Source of the DNA: Bacillota bacterium
Lineage (GTDB): Bacteria > Bacillota > Clostridia > Peptostreptococcales > Anaerovoracaceae
Length of the DNA: 64,000 nt
Assembly (NCBI GenBank): GCA_029008005.1
Contig: JAQXIX010000029.1
Span: forward strand, 1-64,000
Direction: 5' to 3'
Part shown: positions 34,497 through 43,213 of the stretch, in pieces
Layout of the letters: the number at the start of each line of letters is the position of its first letter
How positions within the stretch are numbered: the stretch's first letter is position 1
Program-made: the position numbers and the translations under genes
The notes under the pieces: generated by a model
Databases searched by the model: none
Told to the model about the DNA's origin: nothing
The model's input: only the letters and a program-made list of their open reading frames with translations

Positions 34497-36107
34497 ATGA
34501 AAAAGAAATTATTTAAGGTGGCAGTAAGCGTTATTCTCGCTTTCTCATTCTGCTTCAGCATGGCAGGATGCGGAGGCGGCAGTGCTGCCGGTATGGTTGT
34601 AGGAACAACCGAAGGCGTGGATTCGATGAATCCGATTGCAGCGGAGACTATGGTTTCATGGGAAGTTTTTTCTCTGATTTACGATCCGCTTGTAAGATAC
34701 GATGAAAGCTTCGAACCACAGCCTTGTCTGGCTGAAAGCTGGGATTCAAACGATGACGGAACGGAATGGACTTTCAATCTGATTGATGCAACATGGCACG
34801 ATGGAGAAGCCTTCACGTCTGAAGATGTCAAGTGCACATATGAACTTATGGCATCATCTTATCTGTATGGCTTATACATGGAGAACATTGACAAGATTGA
34901 GTGCCCTGACGAAAAGACAGTAGTAATTAAATGCAGTGCGCCAAAGGCAAATATGCTCCAGAATCCTACACCGATACTCCCAGCTCACGTATGGGGAGAT
35001 CTTGGAGATGAAGCAGCAGAGTATGAAAATGCAGAAGCAATAGGAACCGGCCCGTATAAGTTCTCATCAAAGGATGATACGACGGTGAATCTCGAACTTA
35101 ATGCTGAGTACTTCGGTACAGCGGCTAAAATTCCGGCATATTCATTTGTGGAGTACAAGTCGGAGGACGGTCTGGCATCAGCACTTAAGACAGGAGAGGT
35201 TACGGGAGCCACAAATCTTACTGCGACTCAGCTGGGAGAACTTCAGAAAGAAGAAGGAATTGATGTTGTTGCAGGCAACGCAAACGGTTTCACACACGTG
35301 GCGTTTAACCAGAGTGATTCTAAAGACAGCAAAGGCAACCCTGCACTGAAAGAAAAGGTTGTCAGACAGGCTATAGAGCTTTGCACTGATAAAGAGGCGA
35401 TAGTAGCCAAAGCATACGGCGGACTCAGTACAGTAGGAACAACGCTTGTAAATGAGGGAGACAGATATCACTACACACCTGAAGGCGATGAACTCAGAGA
35501 TTTCGATACCGACAGAGCAAACAAGCTTCTTGATGAGGCGGGATTTGTCGATTCAGACGGAGACGGCATAAGAGAAGCCAATGGCAACAAGCTCGAGTTT
35601 GATATTATCAGTATTTCGGACAACACTCCGGAAGTCAAGGCGGCACAGATTATGAAAAAAGGCTGCAAGGAAGCAGGTATCGAGTTAAACTGCCAGACAA
35701 TGGATTCAGGAAAAATGTGGGATGAAGAGTGGGTATTCAACTACGACATCCTTATTGACGGATACGGCGGAGATGTGGACGCATCATGCATCTGCGGAAT
35801 TCTCAGATCCACTTACTATGCGTCAGATGACAACACAAACGACTTCGGATATGTGAACCCTGAATACGACAGACTGTTTGAGCTGCAGGCGTCACAGGTA
35901 AATGAAGCAGACAGAATCAGCACAATCAAGGAACTGCAGAAGGTTGCCTATGAGGATTGCCCGATGATGGTTCTTGTTTATGACAATTACGTACAGGCTG
36001 TAAGAAGCGATACCGTTAAAGGATTCAAACAGATTCCGGAAAACGGCGCATATTTCTTCAATAACACTATTGATAACTATGTGAACGCTGAAATGGTTAC
36101 AGAATAA
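34497..36107 (+). CDS. Oligopeptide ABC substrate-binding lipoprotein
   Basis: Binding lipoprotein of 536 residues, the usual length for the DppA/OppA (SBP_bac_5) family. The signal peptide ends in lipobox SMAGC (Cys 25). The mature protein reads GTTEGVDSMNPI near its start and AESWDSNDDGTEWTFNL further on, both typical. It presents di/oligopeptides (or nickel in some relatives) to the permease pair that follows. The two peptidases in the same operon support peptide transport. GAGGAGGG precedes the ATG. Confidence 0.9.
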   Translation: MKKKLFKVAVSVILAFSFCFSMAGCGGGSAAGMVVGTTEGVDSMNPIAAETMVSWEVFSLIYDPLVRYDESFEPQPCLAESWDSNDDGTEWTFNLIDATWHDGEAFTSEDVKCTYELMASSYLYGLYMENIDKIECPDEKTVVIKCSAPKANMLQNPTPILPAHVWGDLGDEAAEYENAEAIGTGPYKFSSKDDTTVNLELNAEYFGTAAKIPAYSFVEYKSEDGLASALKTGEVTGATNLTATQLGELQKEEGIDVVAGNANGFTHVAFNQSDSKDSKGNPALKEKVVRQAIELCTDKEAIVAKAYGGLSTVGTTLVNEGDRYHYTPEGDELRDFDTDRANKLLDEAGFVDSDGDGIREANGNKLEFDIISISDNTPEVKAAQIMKKGCKEAGIELNCQTMDSGKMWDEEWVFNYDILIDGYGGDVDASCICGILRSTYYASDDNTNDFGYVNPEYDRLFELQASQVNEADRISTIKELQKVAYEDCPMMVLVYDNYVQAVRSDTVKGFKQIPENGAYFFNNTIDNYVNAEMVTE

Positions 36108-36127
36108 ACAGCAAAGGCAGCAGAACA

Positions 36128-37102
36128 ATGAGAGCAAAATATATATTAAAAAAATCCATATATGCACTCATAACAATATTCCTTATTCTTGTGTTTAATT
36201 ATTTTCTGTTCAGGGTGATACCGGGAGATCCTCTCTCCATGGTAATGCGTAATCCGAAGGCTACAGATGCCGCAATACAGAAAACAATTGAGATGTACGG
36301 ACTGGATAAAACCTGGTACGAACAGTTCTTCATTTATCTTAAAGATCTTGTTCACGGCAATCTGGGAATGTCATTTGAATTCAAGAGACCGGTAACGGAG
36401 GTAATAGGACCTAAGATACTTCCTACCGTAATATTGTTCGGTGTGTCGGAAATACTGGCGATAATAATAGGTGTTTTCATGGGAATTGCATCAGCCTGGA
36501 GAAGAGGAACGAAACTGGATGTTACGATTTTAAGTGTTTCTCTCTTCACATATTCGATGCCTGTCTTCTGGCTCGGAATGATTCTTGTGGCCGTTTTCGC
36601 AGTAGGAATGGGATTGTTCCCGACAGGAGGAATCACGTCGCCGGGTGTTGCCATTATGGGCGGATGGAACCATATAAGTGACATGATATGGCACGGAGTT
36701 CTCCCTGTAATTACAATGACGGTACTTATAGTAGGCGAATATGCCCTTACTATGAGAAATACCCTTATCGATGTACTGGGAGAAGATTATATCACCACAG
36801 CAAGGGCAAAAGGCTTCAGCGATAAGTATATCCTGAGGAAACATGCGCTGCCTAATGCCATGCTGCCGATGGTTACAATCATCGCAATCAATCTTGGCTT
36901 TGTAATAGGCGGAGCTGTTCAGATTGAAACGGTATTCTCCTGGCCGGGTCTTGGGAATCTCATGTATGATGCATTGAGTGCCAGAGATTATCCTGTTCTG
37001 CAGGGATTGTTTCTGCTGATAACCATATGTGTTGTAGTTGCCAACTATATTGCAGATATTAGCTATTCCTACATTGACCCTAGGGTTAAGAACGAAGCAT
37101 AA
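36128..37102 (+). CDS. DppB-type peptide ABC permease
   Basis: Permease of 324 residues with six hydrophobic segments. The N terminus shows FRVIPGDPLSMVMRNPKAT and YGLDKTWYEQFFIYLKDLV, typical of DppB/OppB, and the coupling loop reads TARAKGFSDKYILRKHALPN. Second gene of the operon, 20 bases after the binding protein. Confidence 0.9.
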   Translation: MRAKYILKKSIYALITIFLILVFNYFLFRVIPGDPLSMVMRNPKATDAAIQKTIEMYGLDKTWYEQFFIYLKDLVHGNLGMSFEFKRPVTEVIGPKILPTVILFGVSEILAIIIGVFMGIASAWRRGTKLDVTILSVSLFTYSMPVFWLGMILVAVFAVGMGLFPTGGITSPGVAIMGGWNHISDMIWHGVLPVITMTVLIVGEYALTMRNTLIDVLGEDYITTARAKGFSDKYILRKHALPNAMLPMVTIIAINLGFVIGGAVQIETVFSWPGLGNLMYDALSARDYPVLQGLFLLITICVVVANYIADISYSYIDPRVKNEA

Positions 37103-37114
37103 GGGGGTGTCTGT

Positions 37115-37993
37115 ATGAATAGTGCGAGAAGTGCAATAAGAAAAAGAAAGTTTAAGGAATTTTGCAGCAGCGTATATCACAATAAAATGGCTTTTACGGG
37201 AACGGTAATACTTGCTGTTTTCGTTCTGGCAGCCGTTTTCGGTCCAATAATTGTTCCTTTTTCAACACTTGATTTCGGTGATAATTCCGAAATAATGCAG
37301 CCTCCTAGTGCAGAGCACTGGCTGGGAACAGACGATATGGGAAGAGATGTTCTGGCTTATCTTATGTCAGGCGCCAGAATATCCATGCTGTGCGGAGTGA
37401 TGGCAACACTTATATCTATGATTCTGGGAACGGCAATAGGAATCGCTGCCGGATATTTCGGCAAAGGTACAGACAATATTCTCATGAGATTCACGGATTT
37501 CTTCCTTGTAATACCGTGGCTTCCTCTCTGTATGGTTCTGGCTGCGATTCTCGGAACAAGTATATGGAACATAATATTTGTTATCGGTATTACAAGCTGG
37601 CCGGGAACTGCCAGAGTTGTAAGAGCGCAGACTCTGTCAATAAGAGAGCGGCCTTTTGTGGAACGTACGGTTTCCATTGGGGCAGGCAGTTTCCATACGA
37701 TGATAAAACACATTATGCCTAATGTATTTCCTCTGATCTTTGCCAACACGGTTCTTGTAGCTGCTGTTGCCATTACATCTGAGACAACTCTCAGCTTCCT
37801 GGGACTCGGAGATTCCACAAGAGCAAGCTGGGGGATGATGCTGCATTATGCCTTTGAAAGCGGAGCCGCCAGCGTCGGTGCATGGTGGTACTATATTCCG
37901 CCGGGACTTTGTGTTGTACTCGTTATACTGGCATTTACCCTTATGGGATACGCCTTTGACGAAATTATGAATCCGAAGCTGAAAGAGAGGTAG
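37115..37993 (+). CDS. DppC-type peptide ABC permease
   Basis: Permease of 292 residues. It has the family N-terminal domain, the motif HWLGTDDMGRDVLAYLMSGA and, near the end, LSFLGLGDSTRASWGMML, both diagnostic for DppC/OppC. The start has GGGGGTG upstream, 12 bases after dppB-like. Confidence 0.9.
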   Translation: MNSARSAIRKRKFKEFCSSVYHNKMAFTGTVILAVFVLAAVFGPIIVPFSTLDFGDNSEIMQPPSAEHWLGTDDMGRDVLAYLMSGARISMLCGVMATLISMILGTAIGIAAGYFGKGTDNILMRFTDFFLVIPWLPLCMVLAAILGTSIWNIIFVIGITSWPGTARVVRAQTLSIRERPFVERTVSIGAGSFHTMIKHIMPNVFPLIFANTVLVAAVAITSETTLSFLGLGDSTRASWGMMLHYAFESGAASVGAWWYYIPPGLCVVLVILAFTLMGYAFDEIMNPKLKER

Positions 37994-37997
37994 AAAT

Positions 37998-38966
37998 ATG
38001 AAACTGCTGGAAGTAAAAAACCTTAAGACATATTTCACCATCAGGCAAGGTACAGTGAAGGCCGTGGATGGAATCAGCTTCGACCTTGATTACGGCGAAG
38101 CGCTGGGTCTTGTGGGAGAATCAGGCTGCGGCAAGACAACAAGTGCTTTGAGTATAGCTCATATACTGCCGAAAGAAGGCAGAATTGTTGATGGCGAGAT
38201 TCTCCTGGAGGGTGTTGACCTTGCCGGGATGACCGAAAAAGAAATAAATAAATACAGATGGAATGATGTCTCAATCTGCTTTCAGGGTGCGATGAACGCA
38301 TTAAATCCTGTAATGAAAATAGGGGACCAGATAGCAGAGGCAATCGAGCTCCACCAGGGACTTGATCGAAAAGAGGCCCTTAAGAAAGCGTCTTCCCTGC
38401 TGGAACTTGTTGATATACCCGGAGAACGAATCAATAACTACCCCCATGAGTTCTCGGGAGGTATGAAGCAGAGAGTTATGATAGCCATGGCTCTGGCCTG
38501 CGATCCTAAAATAATGATAGGTGATGAACCTACAACAGCACTTGATGTAATGGTTCAGGCTCAGATTCTTAATCTGATCGAAAAACTCAGGGCTGAGTTT
38601 AACATGGGATTTATTCTCATAACCCATGATCTTTCGATTCTGGCTGAAACCTGCGATAAGATTGCCGTAATGTACGCCGGGAAGATTGTTGAGATTGCAA
38701 GGTCCGAAGATATTTTTAAACACACATCGCATCCTTACACGGATAAACTCATTAAATGCTTTCCTGACGTGACGGCAGGCAAAGTGATGCCTGAGGGAAT
38801 TCCGGGTGCACCGCCGAATATGCTGAATGTTCCTCCGGGATGTCCTTTTGCGCCGAGATGCGATATAGCCTGCGACAAGTGCAGGCAGGAAGTACCTGAA
38901 CCTGTTGAAGTGGGTCCGGATCATTTCGTAAGCTGTCATAACTGGGAGGTGATTGCCAATGGCTAA
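37998..38966 (+). CDS. DppD-type peptide ABC ATPase
   Basis: ATPase of 322 residues: Walker A GESGCGKTT, signature FSGGMKQR, Walker B MIGDEPTTALD, and the C-terminal oligopeptide-ATPase extension with the Cys pattern CPFAPRCDIACDKC, likely an iron-sulfur or metal site seen in the family. It begins four bases after the permease and overlaps the next gene by eight bases. Confidence 0.9.
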   Translation: MKLLEVKNLKTYFTIRQGTVKAVDGISFDLDYGEALGLVGESGCGKTTSALSIAHILPKEGRIVDGEILLEGVDLAGMTEKEINKYRWNDVSICFQGAMNALNPVMKIGDQIAEAIELHQGLDRKEALKKASSLLELVDIPGERINNYPHEFSGGMKQRVMIAMALACDPKIMIGDEPTTALDVMVQAQILNLIEKLRAEFNMGFILITHDLSILAETCDKIAVMYAGKIVEIARSEDIFKHTSHPYTDKLIKCFPDVTAGKVMPEGIPGAPPNMLNVPPGCPFAPRCDIACDKCRQEVPEPVEVGPDHFVSCHNWEVIANG

Positions 38967-39930
38967 GATTTTTGAAGTCGAAAACCTGAAAGTTCACTTC
39001 AAGCTTAAGGGAACCTTTGGCAGCGCTGCGAAGACAGTTAAGGCTGTTGACGGTGTTTCCTTCAGCATTGAAGAGGGAGAAGTGCTTTCACTGGTCGGCG
39101 AATCGGGGAGCGGTAAAACCACAACAGGTAAAGCGTTGCTGCAGCTTGTTCCTTATACGTGCAACAGGATGAAGTTTAAGGGAGAAGAAATCGAGAAGAC
39201 TAAAGCGGGTCTGAAGAAATTCAGACAGCAGGCACAGATGATTTATCAGGATCCTTATCAGTCCCTTAACCCAAGAAACGAAATACTCGATATTGTTTCA
39301 GAGCCTCTTATGGTCAATAAATTGACGAAAAGTGAGTCTGACAGACTTGAGCGCAGTAAAAATGCACTGGAGGAGGCCGGACTGGCACCGGGTGAAGATT
39401 ATTTCTTCAGATATCCGTATGAATTGTCGGGAGGTCAGAGACAGAGAGTAGTAATAGCAAGTTCAATGATAATGAAGCCGGATTTTGTCGTAGCTGATGA
39501 ACCTGTTTCTATGCTTGATGCATCTATTCGTACGGGTATTCTCAGACTTATGATGAAGTTCAGGGAAGAGACTGGTGTATCATACCTTTTTATTACTCAT
39601 GATTTGTCTTTGGCATGGCTGATATCAGACAGAATTGCCATAATGTATCTGGGTAAAATCATGGAAATAGGAAGCTCCGATATTATTGTAAACGGTGGAG
39701 TTCATCCCTATACAAAAGCACTGGCGGAAATAATGCCTAAACCCGGCAAATCTCGCCGGGGAGCCAGAAATGTCCTGGCCGGGGAAACACCGGATCCGAC
39801 GGAAGTCGTGGAGGGATGTAAATTCTGCAGCAGATGTCCTGTTCGTATGGAAAAATGTGAGGCGGAGGAGCCGCCGATGTTTGAAGTAGAACAGGGACAT
39901 CAGGTTGCCTGCTGGAGGGCAATGAAATGA
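38959..39930 (+). CDS. DppF-type peptide ABC ATPase
   Basis: Second ATPase, 323 residues: Walker A GESGSGKTT, signature LSGGQRQR, Walker B VVADEPVSMLD, and the C-terminal CKFCSRCPVRMEKC extension. The start is ATG 38959 with GGAGGTGA six bases upstream; a TTG at 38953 is in frame but less likely. Its stop overlaps the M20 peptidase start (ATGA). Confidence 0.9.
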   Translation: MAKIFEVENLKVHFKLKGTFGSAAKTVKAVDGVSFSIEEGEVLSLVGESGSGKTTTGKALLQLVPYTCNRMKFKGEEIEKTKAGLKKFRQQAQMIYQDPYQSLNPRNEILDIVSEPLMVNKLTKSESDRLERSKNALEEAGLAPGEDYFFRYPYELSGGQRQRVVIASSMIMKPDFVVADEPVSMLDASIRTGILRLMMKFREETGVSYLFITHDLSLAWLISDRIAIMYLGKIMEIGSSDIIVNGGVHPYTKALAEIMPKPGKSRRGARNVLAGETPDPTEVVEGCKFCSRCPVRMEKCEAEEPPMFEVEQGHQVACWRAMK

Positions 39931-41123
39931 CTGTAAAAGAACGAATCATTACTGAAGTAAACAAAATAGATATAGCTGAGCTCACATCCAGTCTGGTAAA
40001 ATTAAAAAGTTATTCCTTTATGGAGAATCAGGAGCAGGAAGTTGCGGAATACATCTGCGACTTCCTGATTTCCAACGGAATTGAAGCAGAGCTTAATTAT
40101 GCCGCGCCGGGAAGACCTAATGTGATAGCGTCAATTGGTGAAGGCGGAGGGCCTGTTCTGATGCTCAACGGTCACATTGATACTGTACCTGCATACGATA
40201 TGCCGGATGCTTTCGCAGGAGAGATCAGAGACGGAAGAGTATACGGAAGAGGTTCATGCGATATGAAGGGTTCTGTTGCTGCTATGATGGCAGCTATAAT
40301 AGGAATAAAAAACTCAGGTGTCAAGCTGAAGGGAAAAGTAGTTTTCGCAGCGGTTGCGGATGAAGAAGAAGCCGGAATCGGGACAAAAACTCTTCTTAAA
40401 AACTGGTGTAATGCAGACGCCGTTATTGTCGGTGAACCATCTGGTCTTCGTATCGGTCTCGGGAACAAGGGCCTTGAATGGATAAAGGTTGATTTTTTTG
40501 GCAAGAAAGTTCACGGCGGAGAGCAGAAAAACGGAATTAATGCTATTGAAATGGCAGCCAGATTCATTTCGTATCTGACGGAGGTATATGTGCCGAAGCT
40601 GGACAAGAGGACAGCCGAATACCTGGGAAGCGCAAGTCTGAATATAGGAACGATTTCGGGAGGAGATCAGCCGAGCACAGTTGCCGACAGTTGTACGGTA
40701 ACTTTTGACAGAAGATCTATACCGGGAGAATCTGTAGAAGATGTTTATAGAGAAATAAACGAAATACTGGAATTTCTTGGAGAAAAGTATCCGGGATTCA
40801 GTGCCAGTGCAAGTGATCTGATTGAAGGTAACAATGAATTGCCTCATCTGGCATTTTGCACCTCACCTGAAGCGGAAATTGTTAAGGCTGCACAGGCAGC
40901 GGCAAATGAAACAGGAATCGGTGAAAGACCTCTTGAGGGAATGTCTTTCTGGACGGATGCAGGATTCATAGCCAATAATACTGACGCAGAGTGTATAATA
41001 TTAGGACCGGGTGAAATGGCTGTATGTCACACGGCAAATGAAAATATTTCCATAGATCAGCTGGAAAAGGGAGCGGCAATGTTCGCACTAACGGCTCTGG
41101 AATACTGTGGAGAGGAAATTTGA
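39927..41123 (+). CDS. M20-family peptidase/deacylase (ArgE/DapE type)
   Basis: Metal-dependent hydrolase of 398 residues. Metal ligands and catalytic residues appear as NGHIDTVP (His, Asp), GRGSCDMKG (Asp) and ADEEEAG (catalytic Glu plus Glu), with a C-terminal His in GEMAVCHTANE; a dimerisation domain sits in the middle (GKKVHGGEQKNGINAIE). Relatives remove acyl or peptide groups from amino acids. It is translationally coupled to the transporter, so it most likely processes imported peptides or N-acyl amino acids in the cytoplasm. Confidence 0.85.
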   Translation: MTVKERIITEVNKIDIAELTSSLVKLKSYSFMENQEQEVAEYICDFLISNGIEAELNYAAPGRPNVIASIGEGGGPVLMLNGHIDTVPAYDMPDAFAGEIRDGRVYGRGSCDMKGSVAAMMAAIIGIKNSGVKLKGKVVFAAVADEEEAGIGTKTLLKNWCNADAVIVGEPSGLRIGLGNKGLEWIKVDFFGKKVHGGEQKNGINAIEMAARFISYLTEVYVPKLDKRTAEYLGSASLNIGTISGGDQPSTVADSCTVTFDRRSIPGESVEDVYREINEILEFLGEKYPGFSASASDLIEGNNELPHLAFCTSPEAEIVKAAQAAANETGIGERPLEGMSFWTDAGFIANNTDAECIILGPGEMAVCHTANENISIDQLEKGAAMFALTALEYCGEEI

Positions 41124-41881
41124 TGGCAAAAGAAACAAGTAAGACAAGTATAGAAAAGGCGCTGGACATACTAAGTATATTCAGCGAAGAGCCTTATGAA
41201 TATTCCGTGATGGATATTGTGAAAATCACAGGGATGAACAGAACTACGGTTTACAGGGATTTGACAGCTTTTGAAAACTACGGTCTTATAATGAAAGCCG
41301 AAGATAACAGGAAATACACACTGGGTCCTTTAGCTTATCACATGGGCAGTGCATATCTCACAAAAGCAGATTACGAAGAAAAAATACTCAATATTCTTGA
41401 GAAAATAGGTGAGGAAACCAAGGAATCCGTCGGGCTGGCAAGAAGAGACGGAGACAAGATTGTTTCAATTTATTCTGTTGAAATACACCAGGCCATAAAA
41501 ATAAACGACAAGCCGGGGACTTTTTATCCGATAAACAGAGGAACATACGGTAAATGCCTTACGGCTTTCAGGGATGATCCCATTACACGTGAACAGCTTG
41601 AGAAAATGGATTTCGAAAAGGAAGCTCCGAGGACGTTAACAGAACCGGATGAGATTTTGCTTGAATATGAGAAAATCAGAAATGACGGATATGTAACAAG
41701 CGTTGAGGAATCTTATGCGTATGCCATAGGAGTCGGTGTTCCTCTCAGGAGTCCGGACGGTAAAGTCAGAAATGTGGTAGCAGTTTCCTTCTTTATGCAG
41801 GACGGCTACGAGAAGAAGATGGAAGATATAAAAAGAGTACTCTTTAAGTATCAGTCCGAAATAGAAAAATATCTGAGATGA
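41123..41881 (+). CDS. IclR-family regulator of the peptide operon
   Basis: A 252-residue regulator: N-terminal winged helix-turn-helix (SVMDIVKITGMNRTTVYRDL) and a C-terminal IclR effector domain (NRGTYGKCLTAF, GYVTSVEESYAYAIGVGVPL). The ATG at 41123 overlaps the previous stop (TGATG) with GGAGAGG upstream. Because it lies inside the operon it probably controls it, perhaps through the palindromes at 34448-34483. Confidence 0.9.
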   Translation: MAKETSKTSIEKALDILSIFSEEPYEYSVMDIVKITGMNRTTVYRDLTAFENYGLIMKAEDNRKYTLGPLAYHMGSAYLTKADYEEKILNILEKIGEETKESVGLARRDGDKIVSIYSVEIHQAIKINDKPGTFYPINRGTYGKCLTAFRDDPITREQLEKMDFEKEAPRTLTEPDEILLEYEKIRNDGYVTSVEESYAYAIGVGVPLRSPDGKVRNVVAVSFFMQDGYEKKMEDIKRVLFKYQSEIEKYLR

Positions 41882-43206
41882 GTGATTTGAATATAATCGA
41901 AAAAAAAGAATACATCGACGGAATTCTGAAAGACCTTTCGGGACTTATCGGAATACCTAGTGTATCCGATGACAGGAAGCAAGTAAAAAAAGCATTGGAT
42001 TACGTAATTGAACTGGGAAAGAGCATGGGATTTGAAACGGGAATCTTTTCCCATGGAAGAGTCGGTGTAATTGAATGGGGCACAGGACCGGAAACTCTGG
42101 GAATTCTTGTTCATGTGGACGTTGTCCCGCCGGATCCTTTGGAACAATGGGAAATCGATCCCTTTGAAGCAGTAATCAGAGACGGTAAAATCTTCGGGCG
42201 CGGGACAATGGACGACAAGGGCATGGTGATAGCCAGTCTGCATGCCATGAAGGCTGTTAAGGACATGGCTGCGGAAGAGGGACTGGCTCCGTACAAAAAG
42301 GTTCAGCTGATTATCGGAACTCAGGAAGAAGCCGAATGGGACGACATGTACGAATATGTAGCGTCAAACCCTCTTCCTGATTACGGATTTACTCCCGATG
42401 GCGAATTTCCATATGCCAATATAGAAAAAGGAATTGTCGATATAGACATGATTTTCCCGCTTCCGGATGATCGACGGGTTATTTCTGTTGAAGCAGGATC
42501 TGCGGTAAATGCTATTCCGGCCTTTGCAAAGGCTGTGTTTTCTAATGGAAAAACTCTTGAGGCAAAGGGAAGGACATGTCATTCATGTGATCCCGCGAAG
42601 GGAGAAAACGCAGTATTTAACCTTACTGAGAAGCTGAAGGAAGCTGAGGGGGACAGTGAACTGACAAACATCCTTGAAATGATCGAGGAGGCTTTCGGTG
42701 ACTGTTACGGAAGCAATCTGCCTATTTACAAAGAAAGTGAATACTATGACGGCGAATGGGTTCACAGGAATGTTTTTTCGCCTACCCTTGTTAAAACATC
42801 CGATAATGAGCTTCGGATTACAGTAGATGTAAGATTTGCCTACGGCACAGAGCCGGAGGAAATAATTGATTGCATGAAAACACTTGCCGAAGGACACGGA
42901 GGAAGAATCGAGTCAGTTTCTGTCATGCCTGCAGTATTTGTTTCACGAGACAGGCCTTTTCTCAAGGTGTTTGATGAAGCATACGAGAAACATTCGGGAC
43001 TTCCCTATTCCGGAAGTGTTGCTATGGGCGGATCCTATGCCAAGACAATGCCTAATATTGTTTCATGGGGTCCTATTTTCCCGGGTGAAGAAGATTTTTG
43101 TCACGAACCGAATGAGTATATGAGTATTGAATCGCTGGAAAAGTGTTTCATGATATATTCTGAGGCAATAAAAAAGCTTTTGTTTGAAAACAAAAGCTTT
43201 AAGTAA
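41878..43206 (+). CDS. M20-family dipeptidase (Sapep/PepV-like)
   Basis: A 442-residue metallopeptidase resembling Sapep/PepV dipeptidases. Metal-site motifs are VHVDVVPP (His and Asp), GRGTMDDKG (Asp) and GTQEEAEW (catalytic Glu pair), with EDFCHEPNEY near the end supplying a His. Such enzymes split dipeptides after import. It is coupled to the IclR gene by an ATGA overlap and is the last gene of the eight-gene operon. Its final codons contain the stem of a hairpin that serves as terminator for the facing gene. Confidence 0.87.
   Translation: MSDLNIIEKKEYIDGILKDLSGLIGIPSVSDDRKQVKKALDYVIELGKSMGFETGIFSHGRVGVIEWGTGPETLGILVHVDVVPPDPLEQWEIDPFEAVIRDGKIFGRGTMDDKGMVIASLHAMKAVKDMAAEEGLAPYKKVQLIIGTQEEAEWDDMYEYVASNPLPDYGFTPDGEFPYANIEKGIVDIDMIFPLPDDRRVISVEAGSAVNAIPAFAKAVFSNGKTLEAKGRTCHSCDPAKGENAVFNLTEKLKEAEGDSELTNILEMIEEAFGDCYGSNLPIYKESEYYDGEWVHRNVFSPTLVKTSDNELRITVDVRFAYGTEPEEIIDCMKTLAEGHGGRIESVSVMPAVFVSRDRPFLKVFDEAYEKHSGLPYSGSVAMGGSYAKTMPNIVSWGPIFPGEEDFCHEPNEYMSIESLEKCFMIYSEAIKKLLFENKSFK
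43168..43200 (-). terminator. Terminator inside the end of the facing gene
   Basis: AAAGCTTTTGTTT and AAACAAAAGCTTT (43173-43185, 43188-43200) form a 13-bp inverted repeat. Read on the minus strand it is followed by a T-run (the A-run at 43170-43175), so it fits termination of the ligase gene. The stem lies within the last codons of the dipeptidase gene. Confidence 0.65.
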
Positions 43207-43213
43207 AAGTTTA

